Positions 26,481-33,919 of a DNA stretch of 48,488 bases are shown piece by piece. This stretch comes from Candidatus Aminicenantes bacterium UBA647 (GTDB lineage Bacteria > Acidobacteriota > Aminicenantia > UBA2199): assembly GCA_002299555.1 (NCBI GenBank), contig DBOL01000032.1, positions 1-48,488 on the forward strand, given 5' to 3'. Within the stretch, counting starts at the first letter, position 1, and every line of letters starts with the position of its first letter. A program made the position numbers and the translations under genes. The notes below the pieces were generated by a model. It ran no database searches, was not told where the DNA came from, and worked only from the letters and a program-made list of their open reading frames with translations.

Positions 26481-26530
26481 CAAAATCCAGTCAAACACCT
26501 ATAATCAGCATAAATCCGAGTGACCAGGAC

Positions 26531-27970
26531 CTAAGCTGTGACAGTTAAAAACTCATTTTGAAGAAGTGAGAGATTCCCCAGCCCTTCAAGAAATTCCTCT
26601 TTAAGGGAAGCAATCTTTACTTTCTGCTTCTCAATTTCAATTTTAATATATTCCGATTTTTTATCTATACTATTCTTGTAATCTTCTTTAAATTGAGTCA
26701 GAGCCTGATCAATCACATATTCATATTCACCTTTTAACCGGACCAGTTTTTTCTTGATAAGTTCAAATTCACTTTTGATCTTTTCAGAACTTTTTTCAAC
26801 GACATTGCTGTAGTCCAGTTTAAGTTCATTAACAAGTTCACTAACAGGGACGATTGACTCTACTCTGTATGCGTTTGAACCCGCAAAAGCATACCCGTTA
26901 ACCATATTACCCTTTCTTGCATTATTTAACGCAATAGAGATACAATAGTTTGCTTTATCCGCTTCACAACTTTCAAGACATTGCCATGGGCATTTGAATT
27001 TTTTCTTTATTCCGGAATGAACATCACTAAGAAACTTGTTTCTTATAGCTCTCCCAGGCATCCCTACCGGGCTTTTAATTATCATGACATCTTCTTTTGT
27101 TGCGTTTACAAAATTTTGTTTGAACCCATGGTCTGCATCACACTCTTCTGTCGCGACAAACCTGGTACCCATCTGGACACCACTTGCACCGAGTTTCAGG
27201 AATTTATGAATATCACTTCCGGTAAATACCCCCCCGGCTGCAATAACCGGAATCTCTCTTCTATTCCTTTTACCGATCTCATTTATCGTTTCTACAACTT
27301 CAGGTATGATCTTTTCAAGACGGAATGCAGGATCTTCTATCTGTTCATGTTTGAATCCAAGATGGCCTCCTGCCTCCGGTCCTTCAACAACAACACCATC
27401 AGGAATTGTCTGATAATTTTTTTCCCAATAACTGAATATTAATTTTGCAGCTCTTGCTGAACTGACGATCGGGACAATGCTCACACCTGCATCCCTTATT
27501 CGGTCGACAGGAATCCCTCTGAGCGGCAGGCCGGCACCGAGGAACAGAACATCTGCCTTTTCTTCAATCGCAACATCCATCATTTCATGGTAATCATTAA
27601 GAGCAACCATGATATTAACACCAATAACCCCATTGCTCCCTTTTTCCTTTGCTTTCCTGATCTCTTTGCGTAATGCTCTTTTATTTGCTTCGACCCCATT
27701 CTTAAAGTAGTCGGGCTCTATCATACCAATAGCATTTGCTGCAATAACACCGATTCCTCCGGCTCTTGAAACTGCAGATGCCAGGCCTGAAAGAGATATC
27801 CCAACACCCATTCCACCCTGCACGATCGGAATTTTTGCTGTGAGATTCCCGATCTTAAGGGGAGGTAATTTTGCTTTGGGAAGCTTAAGACTTGAAAAAT
27901 CAATCTTCGGGAATTCTATTTTTGAGATGTCCCATTTTTGAAATTGTGATCTTATTTTTGTTAAATCCAT
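26531..27970 (-). CDS. Nitronate monooxygenase-like FMN protein with Cys cluster and coiled-coil tail
   Basis: A 479-residue TIM-barrel flavoprotein of the nitronate monooxygenase / 2-nitropropane dioxygenase family. Seen: IPIVQGGMGVGIS near residue 47, GGIGVIAA, VVEGPEAGGHLG, PVIAAGGVFTG and LGASGVQMGTRFVATEE (phosphate binding). After the barrel come four cysteines (C327, C331, C335, C343; CPWQCLESC), a possible metal or Fe-S site. The last 100 residues are a charged coiled coil absent from the basic enzyme. I start at the ATG 27970, preceded by AGGTGA, rather than the GTG three codons earlier. The substrate is unknown; related proteins include FabK-type enoyl reductases. Confidence 0.85.
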   Translation of the reverse strand: MDLTKIRSQFQKWDISKIEFPKIDFSSLKLPKAKLPPLKIGNLTAKIPIVQGGMGVGISLSGLASAVSRAGGIGVIAANAIGMIEPDYFKNGVEANKRALRKEIRKAKEKGSNGVIGVNIMVALNDYHEMMDVAIEEKADVLFLGAGLPLRGIPVDRIRDAGVSIVPIVSSARAAKLIFSYWEKNYQTIPDGVVVEGPEAGGHLGFKHEQIEDPAFRLEKIIPEVVETINEIGKRNRREIPVIAAGGVFTGSDIHKFLKLGASGVQMGTRFVATEECDADHGFKQNFVNATKEDVMIIKSPVGMPGRAIRNKFLSDVHSGIKKKFKCPWQCLESCEADKANYCISIALNNARKGNMVNGYAFAGSNAYRVESIVPVSELVNELKLDYSNVVEKSSEKIKSEFELIKKKLVRLKGEYEYVIDQALTQFKEDYKNSIDKKSEYIKIEIEKQKVKIASLKEEFLEGLGNLSLLQNEFLTVTA

Positions 27971-28067
27971 AAATTTCACCTTTTATGTATATTCCATATG
28001 ATACTACAGAATCAAAAAAAAATCATTTTTTTCTAAGATTCTATTCAAATCTGGAAATCGATCAGAT

Positions 28068-28799
28068 CTACTTCCTCAATTTTCTTATATAAGATCTCAG
28101 TTCCTGTTCCTGGAATTTCAGCAATTCGGAATATAGTAATTTTTGATCTTCGGTCAGATACTTTTTGATCCTTTTGGCCTTTTCATTCTGAACTTCAAGT
28201 ATTTTTTCCGGAGGCCCCTGCTCCATTCTAATTACTTCCGGATTTCTCCTTTCAAGACCACCCGTTCGGCTTTTCAACAGCTTACCACTTTCACTGCTTT
28301 TCCTTTTCCTGTCCTGACCACTTTTAATATAATAATCGAGCCTAACATATAATCGCCTCAATATGTTTTCATACTCTGAGATTATCAACTCCGCCTTGAT
28401 TCCCTGTTTACGAGTTAACAAAACTCCTTCCCTGAGGCGGAAAAGTTCTATTACTGCCTTTCTCTCTTTCTTATATTTATCGAAACTGATCTTCTGGAGA
28501 TCTGAAAGGATCTCATTTATTCTGCTATCAGTTATTTCGCGTCTCCTTTCAGCAGCACGGATCATCGCCATCGAACTGATTCTAAAAAGGTCGAGATCTA
28601 CTTTCTTCTGAGATTCATTTGCTGAAAAAACATCATTGATCCTATTAAATTGATCTTCATCAAGCCCCAATTTCAGTTTAAGTTCATTAAGAAATCTTCC
28701 ATATTGTTCCATCATCTGATCATTATTTTTCAATTCATCTCCGGTAAGAGAACCGACTGAAAGGAATAAGATCAATAAGAATACTGAAATATTTTTCAT
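28068..28799 (-). CDS. Secreted helical protein, Spy/CpxP-like
   Basis: A 243-residue exported protein with a signal peptide (about 1-20) and an otherwise helical, highly charged sequence. Two stretches, LGLDEDQFNRIN near residue 45 and YLTEDQKLLYSELL near the C-terminus, resemble the LTxxQ repeats of Spy/CpxP periplasmic chaperone-like proteins, but the match is weak and the protein is longer. A basic linker rich in Lys, Arg and Ser (about 166-195) separates the halves. AGAGGT precedes the ATG. Function not established. Confidence 0.6.
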   Translation of the reverse strand: MKNISVFLLILFLSVGSLTGDELKNNDQMMEQYGRFLNELKLKLGLDEDQFNRINDVFSANESQKKVDLDLFRISSMAMIRAAERRREITDSRINEILSDLQKISFDKYKKERKAVIELFRLREGVLLTRKQGIKAELIISEYENILRRLYVRLDYYIKSGQDRKRKSSESGKLLKSRTGGLERRNPEVIRMEQGPPEKILEVQNEKAKRIKKYLTEDQKLLYSELLKFQEQELRSYIRKLRK

Positions 28800-28824
28800 A
28801 GTTTACCTCTTTTGTTTAAATAAC

Positions 28825-28854
28825 ATTATACTAAAAATCTATTGTTCCCGTAAA
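28825..28854 (-). promoter_or_regulatory. Promoter of the Spy/CpxP-like gene
   Basis: On the minus strand TTTACG (28854-28849, 4 of 6), an 18-nt spacer and a perfect TATAAT (28830-28825). The predicted start near 28818 leaves a short leader with the AGAGGT ribosome site. Confidence 0.5.
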
Positions 28855-28905
28855 CTACTCATATCTTAATGCTTCTTCAATTTTGTAACAAAGTGTAAAC
28901 AGGGA

Positions 28906-29307
28906 TCAATTTTCTTCAACATCAGATATGTCAAAGAATTTATCTATATCTCTCCTCTCTTTTTTGGAAGGCCTCCCAGCACCTTTTTCCCTGTGCCCGA
29001 AGATGACACTTACCGGATCCTTTCTGAACTGCCTCAGTTTATCCAATTCACTGGCAGGTGTCACATCTTCAACAAGATCAACTGCAAGTTTTGCAGAAAC
29101 CCGTTTTATTACAAGCCCCTTGACTCTGTACTTCCTGATGATCGGAGGCTGCTTTATTTCAATAATATCTCCTTCGTTTACAATCTTTGACGGTTTTGCT
29201 CCTGAGCCATTCAATACGACCTTTCCGCTTTTACAGGAATCAGATGCCAGTCCTCTCGTTTTAAAGATCCTGGCAGCCCAGAGCCATTTATCCAACCTTG
29301 TTTCCAT
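28906..29307 (-). CDS. hslR: Ribosome-associated heat shock protein Hsp15 (S4 domain)
   Basis: A 133-residue RNA-binding protein. The S4 domain occupies residues 3-60 (RLDKWLWAARIFKTRGLA, then GKVVLNG and PSKIVNEGDII), and a basic C-terminal extension contains GRPSKKERRD, as in Hsp15. Hsp15 binds free 50S subunits carrying nascent chains and helps recycle stalled complexes. The ATG at 29307 matches the usual METRLDKWLW start; a TTG six codons upstream is less likely. It lies 21 nt after the DMT transporter gene and probably shares its transcript. Confidence 0.88.
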   Translation of the reverse strand: METRLDKWLWAARIFKTRGLASDSCKSGKVVLNGSGAKPSKIVNEGDIIEIKQPPIIRKYRVKGLVIKRVSAKLAVDLVEDVTPASELDKLRQFRKDPVSVIFGHREKGAGRPSKKERRDIDKFFDISDVEEN

Positions 29308-29328
29308 ATCACCATTATAAACCAAATA

Positions 29329-30138
29329 TCATCTGTTTTTCAGTATTTTTATTATTCCTGTAACGATCATAGCAATTGATGTTAATTGCAGCAGCCCGGT
29401 AGAACCGGAGAACACAATTATAGATCCGGCGACCGGATAAATGATAGTTGTTGAATACTGGATCTGTCCGGTTATCAGAACAGGTCCTGATTTCAATGAC
29501 ATCTGAAGAGATATGAATGAGAGTAGAGCAAAAAAAATATAAAAATAAAAATATATTGAGCCCGGATATTCAGACAATCTGTATTCAAAGAGATTAACAA
29601 GGCCTTTTAAGGAAATAACCATAATCCCTGCTGAACACCCTGATACAGCTGCAAAAAAAATATTTCTGAATTTGTCTCCATAATCAATAACAAATAAAAA
29701 TACGAACATCAGAACAGGTGCCAGAAAGTACAAATAAGTCAGAATTCCACCCGTCATAACTGATTCCCGGGAAATTCCTTCAGATAAGTTCAGTAAGATA
29801 ATGCCGGCCATAACGATCGCAGAATAAAAATAATCCGAACTATATATCCTGTCTTTTAAGAAATATTTAGATAAGAAGATCAGAACAATGATCCCGAATC
29901 CGGCAAATGCCGAGACAATATGAGGGGGAAGTGACTTTAATGCAATAGCCGAAGGCACTCCATATATATTCATAATGATAAATCCGGACATCCATACCGA
30001 GAGATGTTTGAAATATTTTTTGTCTTTCCTGTCCTTCCATCCGATCCATGATATCCCCTTTTTTTGCAAAACTATTCCTGCAGAAATAAGTGAATATGCA
30101 ATTGCCGCCATAATTAATGCAATTAATTGTGTATTCAT
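29329..30138 (-). CDS. DMT/EamA-like transporter, about nine membrane helices
   Basis: A 269-residue inner-membrane protein of the drug/metabolite transporter superfamily. About nine hydrophobic helices are spread over the sequence in a two-half arrangement; the first begins LIALIMAAIAYSLISAGIVLQKKG, and a later segment SLKSGPVLITGQIQYSTTIIYPVAG resembles the second EamA repeat. It has some likeness to NIPA-type magnesium transporters, but the substrate is unknown. A TATAAT 8 nt before the ATG predicts an almost leaderless mRNA; no Shine-Dalgarno is present. Confidence 0.75.
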   Translation of the reverse strand: MNTQLIALIMAAIAYSLISAGIVLQKKGISWIGWKDRKDKKYFKHLSVWMSGFIIMNIYGVPSAIALKSLPPHIVSAFAGFGIIVLIFLSKYFLKDRIYSSDYFYSAIVMAGIILLNLSEGISRESVMTGGILTYLYFLAPVLMFVFLFVIDYGDKFRNIFFAAVSGCSAGIMVISLKGLVNLFEYRLSEYPGSIYFYFYIFFALLSFISLQMSLKSGPVLITGQIQYSTTIIYPVAGSIIVFSGSTGLLQLTSIAMIVTGIIKILKNR

Positions 30139-30146
30139 TAATATAG

Positions 30147-30176
30147 ATTATAAAGAATCTGAGGTATTAATAACAA
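30147..30176 (-). promoter_or_regulatory. Promoter of the DMT transporter gene
   Basis: On the minus strand TTGTTA (30176-30171, 4 of 6), an 18-nt spacer and a perfect TATAAT (30152-30147). The ATG starts 9 nt after the box, giving a leader of about 0-2 nt. It is back to back with the zinc-ribbon promoter. Confidence 0.5.
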
Positions 30177-30180
30177 TCAA

Positions 30181-30208
30181 TTGAAAAATAAATAAATCAA
30201 TCTATAAT
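30181..30208 (+). promoter_or_regulatory. Promoter of the zinc-ribbon gene
   Basis: TTGAAA (30181-30186, 4 of 6), a 16-nt spacer and a perfect TATAAT (30203-30208). The expected start is near 30215 and leaves a leader containing the GGAGG ribosome site at 30241-30245. Confidence 0.6.
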
Positions 30209-30251
30209 ATGATTATGGCATTTCTATTCTGCTTAATTATTGGAGGAACAA

Positions 30252-30485
30252 ATGATTGTTGATACAAATAAAAGTTGTACTGCCTGCGGTAGTCAAAGAC
30301 TTGTTTTCGGTTATACAGGAAATTCATCAAACGCATTTGTTCCCAGTAATATTTTCGTTATTTACGGTTTCCGGACAAGGTCTTTTGTTTGTCTCGATTG
30401 TGGTTATGTTTCACAATTTTTATCAAAAGAAAAACTGGAAAAACTCAAAGCAAGAATCGGTGAGCGAGAAGAGTTGAACGAGTAG
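30252..30485 (+). CDS. Small zinc-ribbon protein
   Basis: A 77-residue cytoplasmic protein with two CxxC pairs, CTAC near residue 9 and CLDC near residue 47, forming a zinc ribbon. A charged helix (SKEKLEKLKARIGE) follows. Function unknown; such proteins are often nucleic-acid or protein adaptors. The ATG at 30252 has a strong GGAGG site 6 nt upstream; an upstream in-frame TTG overlaps that site and is rejected. A good promoter precedes it and two tRNA genes follow. Confidence 0.75.
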   Translation: MIVDTNKSCTACGSQRLVFGYTGNSSNAFVPSNIFVIYGFRTRSFVCLDCGYVSQFLSKEKLEKLKARIGEREELNE

Positions 30486-30527
30486 AAGAAAAGAGGGCTT
30501 TAAATTGTCCCCGTCATAGAATAATCA

Positions 30528-30556
30528 TTGACTTAAGATCGAAATTATGATAAATT
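30528..30556 (+). promoter_or_regulatory. Promoter of the tRNA-Lys/tRNA-Glu pair
   Basis: TTGACT (30528-30533, 5 of 6), a 17-nt spacer and TAAATT (30551-30556, 4 of 6), with a predicted start near 30563, 7 nt before the mature tRNA-Lys end. Confidence 0.5.
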
Positions 30557-30569
30557 ACACCAATTGTGG

Positions 30570-30642
30570 GGGCCGTTAGCTCAGTTGGCAGAGCACCGCC
30601 CTTTTAAGGCGGGTGTCACTGGTTCGAGCCCAGTACGGCTCA
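30570..30642 (+). tRNA. tRNA-Lys (anticodon TTT)
   Basis: Cloverleaf: acceptor GGGCCGT/ACGGCTC (one G-T pair), D arm GCTC/GAGC, anticodon stem CCGCC/GGCGG around CTTTTAA (anticodon TTT), T arm ACTGG/CCAGT with TTCGAGC, discriminator A. CCA is not encoded. Confidence 0.97.
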
Positions 30643-30658
30643 CTTATTCCCCATAACC

Positions 30659-30730
30659 GGCCCGTTCGTCTATCGGTTAGGACACAGGGTTTTCAACCCT
30701 GCAAGAGGGGTTCGATTCCCCTACGGGCTA
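30659..30730 (+). tRNA. tRNA-Glu (anticodon TTC)
   Basis: Cloverleaf: acceptor GGCCCGT/ACGGGCT with a terminal G-T pair, anticodon stem CAGGG/CCCTG around TTTTCAA (anticodon TTC), T arm GGGG/CCCC with TTCGATT, discriminator A. CCA is not encoded. It lies 16 nt after tRNA-Lys and surely shares its transcript. Confidence 0.97.
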
Positions 30731-30772
30731 CTTTTCCTTTCAATTCAACTGTTAAAGACTAAAAAAAACTGA

Positions 30773-30778
30773 TATAAT
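30773..30778 (+). promoter_or_regulatory. Candidate -10 box of the peptidase-glycosyltransferase operon
   Basis: A perfect TATAAT 29 bp before the ATG at 30808, between tRNA-Glu and the C1-type peptidase gene. No good -35 is seen. A start near 30785 leaves AAGGAG in the leader. Confidence 0.45.
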
Positions 30779-30807
30779 TTTTTTGCCAGAATATTAAGGA
30801 GTGAATT

Positions 30808-32088
30808 ATGAAAAGATTCTTAAGGTCGGTTACAGTTTTTTCAGTACTTTTTATCTTTATATTTGTTTCAATAAACAGCCAGAATAAAGTCATTTACAAG
30901 AAAAAAACTAAATTCCCGTTATTAGACTCCATCGTGAAAGAGAGGGAGAAAAAAGCAGATGAAAAAAATAAATTAACCGGAATTATAATAGAAAAAAATA
31001 AAGAGATAAAGAAAAACAATGAAGACATGGAGATGTCATTGTCAACCGATCTCAAAGGTGTTTTCCCTCCTGCATCAACAAATGATTTTAATTCCGTTTT
31101 CCATTTCAAACCTGTAGCTCAATACTATACCAGCACATGCTGGAGTTTCTCTGCTACATCATTTTATGAATCAGAAATATTCCGGCTCCACAAAAGGAAG
31201 ATCAAACTTTCTGAGATGTGGACCGTATATTATGAACTTCTGGCAAAAGCAAAAAGATATATTAAAGAGAGGGGGCATTCATTTATCTCCGGAGGCGGGG
31301 AAACAAATGGTGTTAACAGGATCTGGAAAGAATATGGTGTTGTTCCGGCTGAAGTGTATACAGGCCTGTTTGAGAAGAATAAAAAACATGACCACATTCC
31401 TGTTATGAAAGAGATCAAAAAATATCTCGACTTTGTGCAAGAGAATGATCTGTGGGATATGAAAGAGAATACAGCTCATATAAGGCTAATACTAGATAAA
31501 CATCTGGGCGCTCCTCCCGCTTCATTCAAATATGAGGGAAAAATATATAGCCCGAAAACATTCTTCAAAGAGATCATAGGTCTTAACATGGACGACTATT
31601 GCTCGGTTATGTCAACAAAATATTTCCCATTCTATTCAAAGCAGGAATTCAAAGTTCCCGATAATTGGTGGCATAGCAAAGATTATCTGAATTTACCTCT
31701 GGATGTGTGGTATGACGTGATCAGAAGATCCATAAAAAGCGGATATTCTATTGTTATCGGAGGAGATGTTTCTGAACCCGGAAAAGTCGGAGCATCCGAT
31801 ATATCCTTTATCCCGTCTTTTGACATTCCGGAAAGATATATAAATCAGGATTCCAGAGAGTACAGGATCTATAATAAAACAACTGATGATGATCATGGGA
31901 TACACCTTGTCGGTTACAAGAAAAAAGCAGGAAAGGACTGGTTCCTTATTAAAGATTCCGGCAGATCAGCAAGACTCGGGAAATTTAAAGGATATTATTT
32001 TTTCCGTGGAGATTTTGTGAAATTGAAAATGCTGACATTTACGATCCATAAAGATATGCTCCGGAACATACTCCCGAAGATAAAATAG
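30808..32088 (+). CDS. C1-type (bleomycin-hydrolase-like) peptidase, exported
   Basis: A 426-residue papain-like protein with a signal peptide (about 1-24) and a charged coiled linker (30-80). The active site resembles C1B enzymes: Q105 (oxyanion) and C111 in STCWSFSATSF, and His363 in DDDHGIHLVGY. The third position, normally Asn in an NSWG motif, is Asp383 in LIKDSGRS. The enzyme may therefore be a modified or inactive peptidase, although Asp could still orient the His. The insert between Cys and His is long, as in aminopeptidase C. It has a strong AAGGAG site and heads a five-gene plus-strand operon with 10-27 nt gaps. It probably acts in the periplasm or outside the cell. Confidence 0.8.
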   Translation: MKRFLRSVTVFSVLFIFIFVSINSQNKVIYKKKTKFPLLDSIVKEREKKADEKNKLTGIIIEKNKEIKKNNEDMEMSLSTDLKGVFPPASTNDFNSVFHFKPVAQYYTSTCWSFSATSFYESEIFRLHKRKIKLSEMWTVYYELLAKAKRYIKERGHSFISGGGETNGVNRIWKEYGVVPAEVYTGLFEKNKKHDHIPVMKEIKKYLDFVQENDLWDMKENTAHIRLILDKHLGAPPASFKYEGKIYSPKTFFKEIIGLNMDDYCSVMSTKYFPFYSKQEFKVPDNWWHSKDYLNLPLDVWYDVIRRSIKSGYSIVIGGDVSEPGKVGASDISFIPSFDIPERYINQDSREYRIYNKTTDDDHGIHLVGYKKKAGKDWFLIKDSGRSARLGKFKGYYFFRGDFVKLKMLTFTIHKDMLRNILPKIK

Positions 32089-32101
32089 TTAAAGATCAAC
32101 A

Positions 32102-33904
32102 ATGACAGACAGAAAAAATATTATTAAAGAGATTTTTTTCTTTTTATCACTAACTTTCCTGCTTGCCTTTTTCCTGACCTGCCTGTTCTTTCCCTACAAC
32201 TCGGTCATCGCTAACAGATACATGAAGTTCGGTTTTTACCAATCCATCATGTTTGAATTTTTTAAAATGTTTTTTCCATTCATTCAGATAAGTACTCCGC
32301 TGGTATTCTCAGGATATTTCACACACAGGGCATTATCTTCACTGTCCCGGATCAAGAGCGGTAAAACTCTGAAAAGAATCCTGATCACTTTGAATATTGC
32401 TGTAATAGCCGGAGGGATATCACTCTCCGTTTTGATAGCAGCAAACAGAAATATTCCCGCCGGATCATCACTTTTGTTATTAATTGCTGGCGGCTTCATA
32501 TTTGTTTTACTGATCAGTTACTCTTTTAAGTTTACAAAGAAAAATATCAGAAAGGCCATTTACTTAACAGCTCTGACTTTGTTTTTTCTTGTTACTATCC
32601 TGTTTGCTTTCTTCAATAATAATAGAAACTCTAAAAACCCCAACGTCCTATTCATAGTAGTTGACACTCTAAGGTCGGATCACACATCAATAGAAGATCC
32701 AGTCAGGAGAACTACCGGATATCTTAAAGATACCCTCCTCCCCGATTCAATATATTTCAGTAAAAATTACTCAAACTCACCGTGGACACTCCCTTCGATA
32801 TCATCAATGATCACTTCAAGGTATCCATCTCAACTGGGAATAAGAAATCTTGTTTCAAAGATCGATGAAGAGGATTTCACCATCACCGAATTAATGAGAG
32901 ATGAGGGGTACCGGACCGGGGCTGTGATCAGCCATATCCTGCTGAAGAAGAGTTACGGAATATCTCAGGGATTTGACTATTTTAATGACCGGAATATTTC
33001 CGGGGAGTTCGGGAATCATATTGCAATAAGTTCTCCAGGTGTTACCAGGGATGCGATCAACTTCATCAAGGCTCGAAAGGGGAAAAAGTTCTTTCTCTTC
33101 CTCCACTATTTCGATCCTCACTATATATATCTGGATCATGAAAAAAAGACAGAATATAAAGGGAAGTTCAGATCCAAAGATATCAGTTACCTCAGAGATC
33201 AGATCAGAAAAAATGAATATTCAGGGCGAGATACAGATTATTTGAAACATTGTTATGATACTGAGATAAGATTCACCGATTTTTATATAGGAAAGGTCAT
33301 TGAGGAACTTAAAAGATCAGGAATATATGAGAACACTATTATAATTTTCACATCAGATCATGGAGAAGAGTTTGTAGAGAGGGGATGGCTGGGACACAGC
33401 ACAACTCTTTACAAGGAACAGACAGGAGTTCCTCTTATGATCAAACCGGTTGAGAAAGCTCATTTAAGTTTGAAGACCTTTGAGGATATACCGGTATCTA
33501 ATATTGATATTGTCCCCACACTGATATCGATGGCCGGCTTGAAAAGAATGCCCGGACTTTCAGGTAAAGATCTTTTTAGTACTGACCCCGGCAATCATAC
33601 ATTCTTTGGTGAAGTATCTCAGAAAGAGTTCGGATCTGACATAGAACTTGTTTCTGCTACATGGCAAAACTGGAAAATGATCAAGGACCTGAAAAATAAC
33701 AGATACGAACTTTATAACATCATTGAAGATATAGAGGAGAAGAATGATCTTATCGGAAGTTTCCCGGATATTAGTTCAAAACTTAAATTGAAGATCCAGA
33801 AATGGTTGAAAAATATGAGGAGACCCGGAGTAAAGGGGAAAAAAAGGCGTTCACTTTCAGACAGTGAGAGAGAAAAATTAAAAACTCTGGGATATCTAAA
33901 TTAA
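32102..33904 (+). CDS. Membrane-anchored alkaline-phosphatase-superfamily enzyme (sulfatase fold)
   Basis: A 600-residue protein with five N-terminal membrane helices (about 12-30, 50-75, 95-113, 120-142, 152-170) and a sulfatase-fold periplasmic domain (179-600), the layout of LtaS/EptA-type transferases. Metal-site motifs: FIVVDTLRSD (D188, D193) and TSDHGEEF. The nucleophile position is Thr229 in PWTLPS, not the Cys/Ser of sulfatases. It ends KTLGYLN, like the paralogue at 6081. I infer a transferase or phosphodiesterase acting on a surface lipid or glycan, next to the GT-C glycosyltransferase. No Shine-Dalgarno is evident; it is 13 nt after the peptidase gene. Confidence 0.83.
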   Translation: MTDRKNIIKEIFFFLSLTFLLAFFLTCLFFPYNSVIANRYMKFGFYQSIMFEFFKMFFPFIQISTPLVFSGYFTHRALSSLSRIKSGKTLKRILITLNIAVIAGGISLSVLIAANRNIPAGSSLLLLIAGGFIFVLLISYSFKFTKKNIRKAIYLTALTLFFLVTILFAFFNNNRNSKNPNVLFIVVDTLRSDHTSIEDPVRRTTGYLKDTLLPDSIYFSKNYSNSPWTLPSISSMITSRYPSQLGIRNLVSKIDEEDFTITELMRDEGYRTGAVISHILLKKSYGISQGFDYFNDRNISGEFGNHIAISSPGVTRDAINFIKARKGKKFFLFLHYFDPHYIYLDHEKKTEYKGKFRSKDISYLRDQIRKNEYSGRDTDYLKHCYDTEIRFTDFYIGKVIEELKRSGIYENTIIIFTSDHGEEFVERGWLGHSTTLYKEQTGVPLMIKPVEKAHLSLKTFEDIPVSNIDIVPTLISMAGLKRMPGLSGKDLFSTDPGNHTFFGEVSQKEFGSDIELVSATWQNWKMIKDLKNNRYELYNIIEDIEEKNDLIGSFPDISSKLKLKIQKWLKNMRRPGVKGKKRRSLSDSEREKLKTLGYLN

Positions 33905-33919
33905 AATATCCCGAATAAA

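Noticed and set aside
26981..27442. Plus-strand open frame of 153 codons opposite the nitronate-monooxygenase-like gene
   Set aside because: Shadow of the conserved flavoprotein; composition and lack of a start signal argue against coding.
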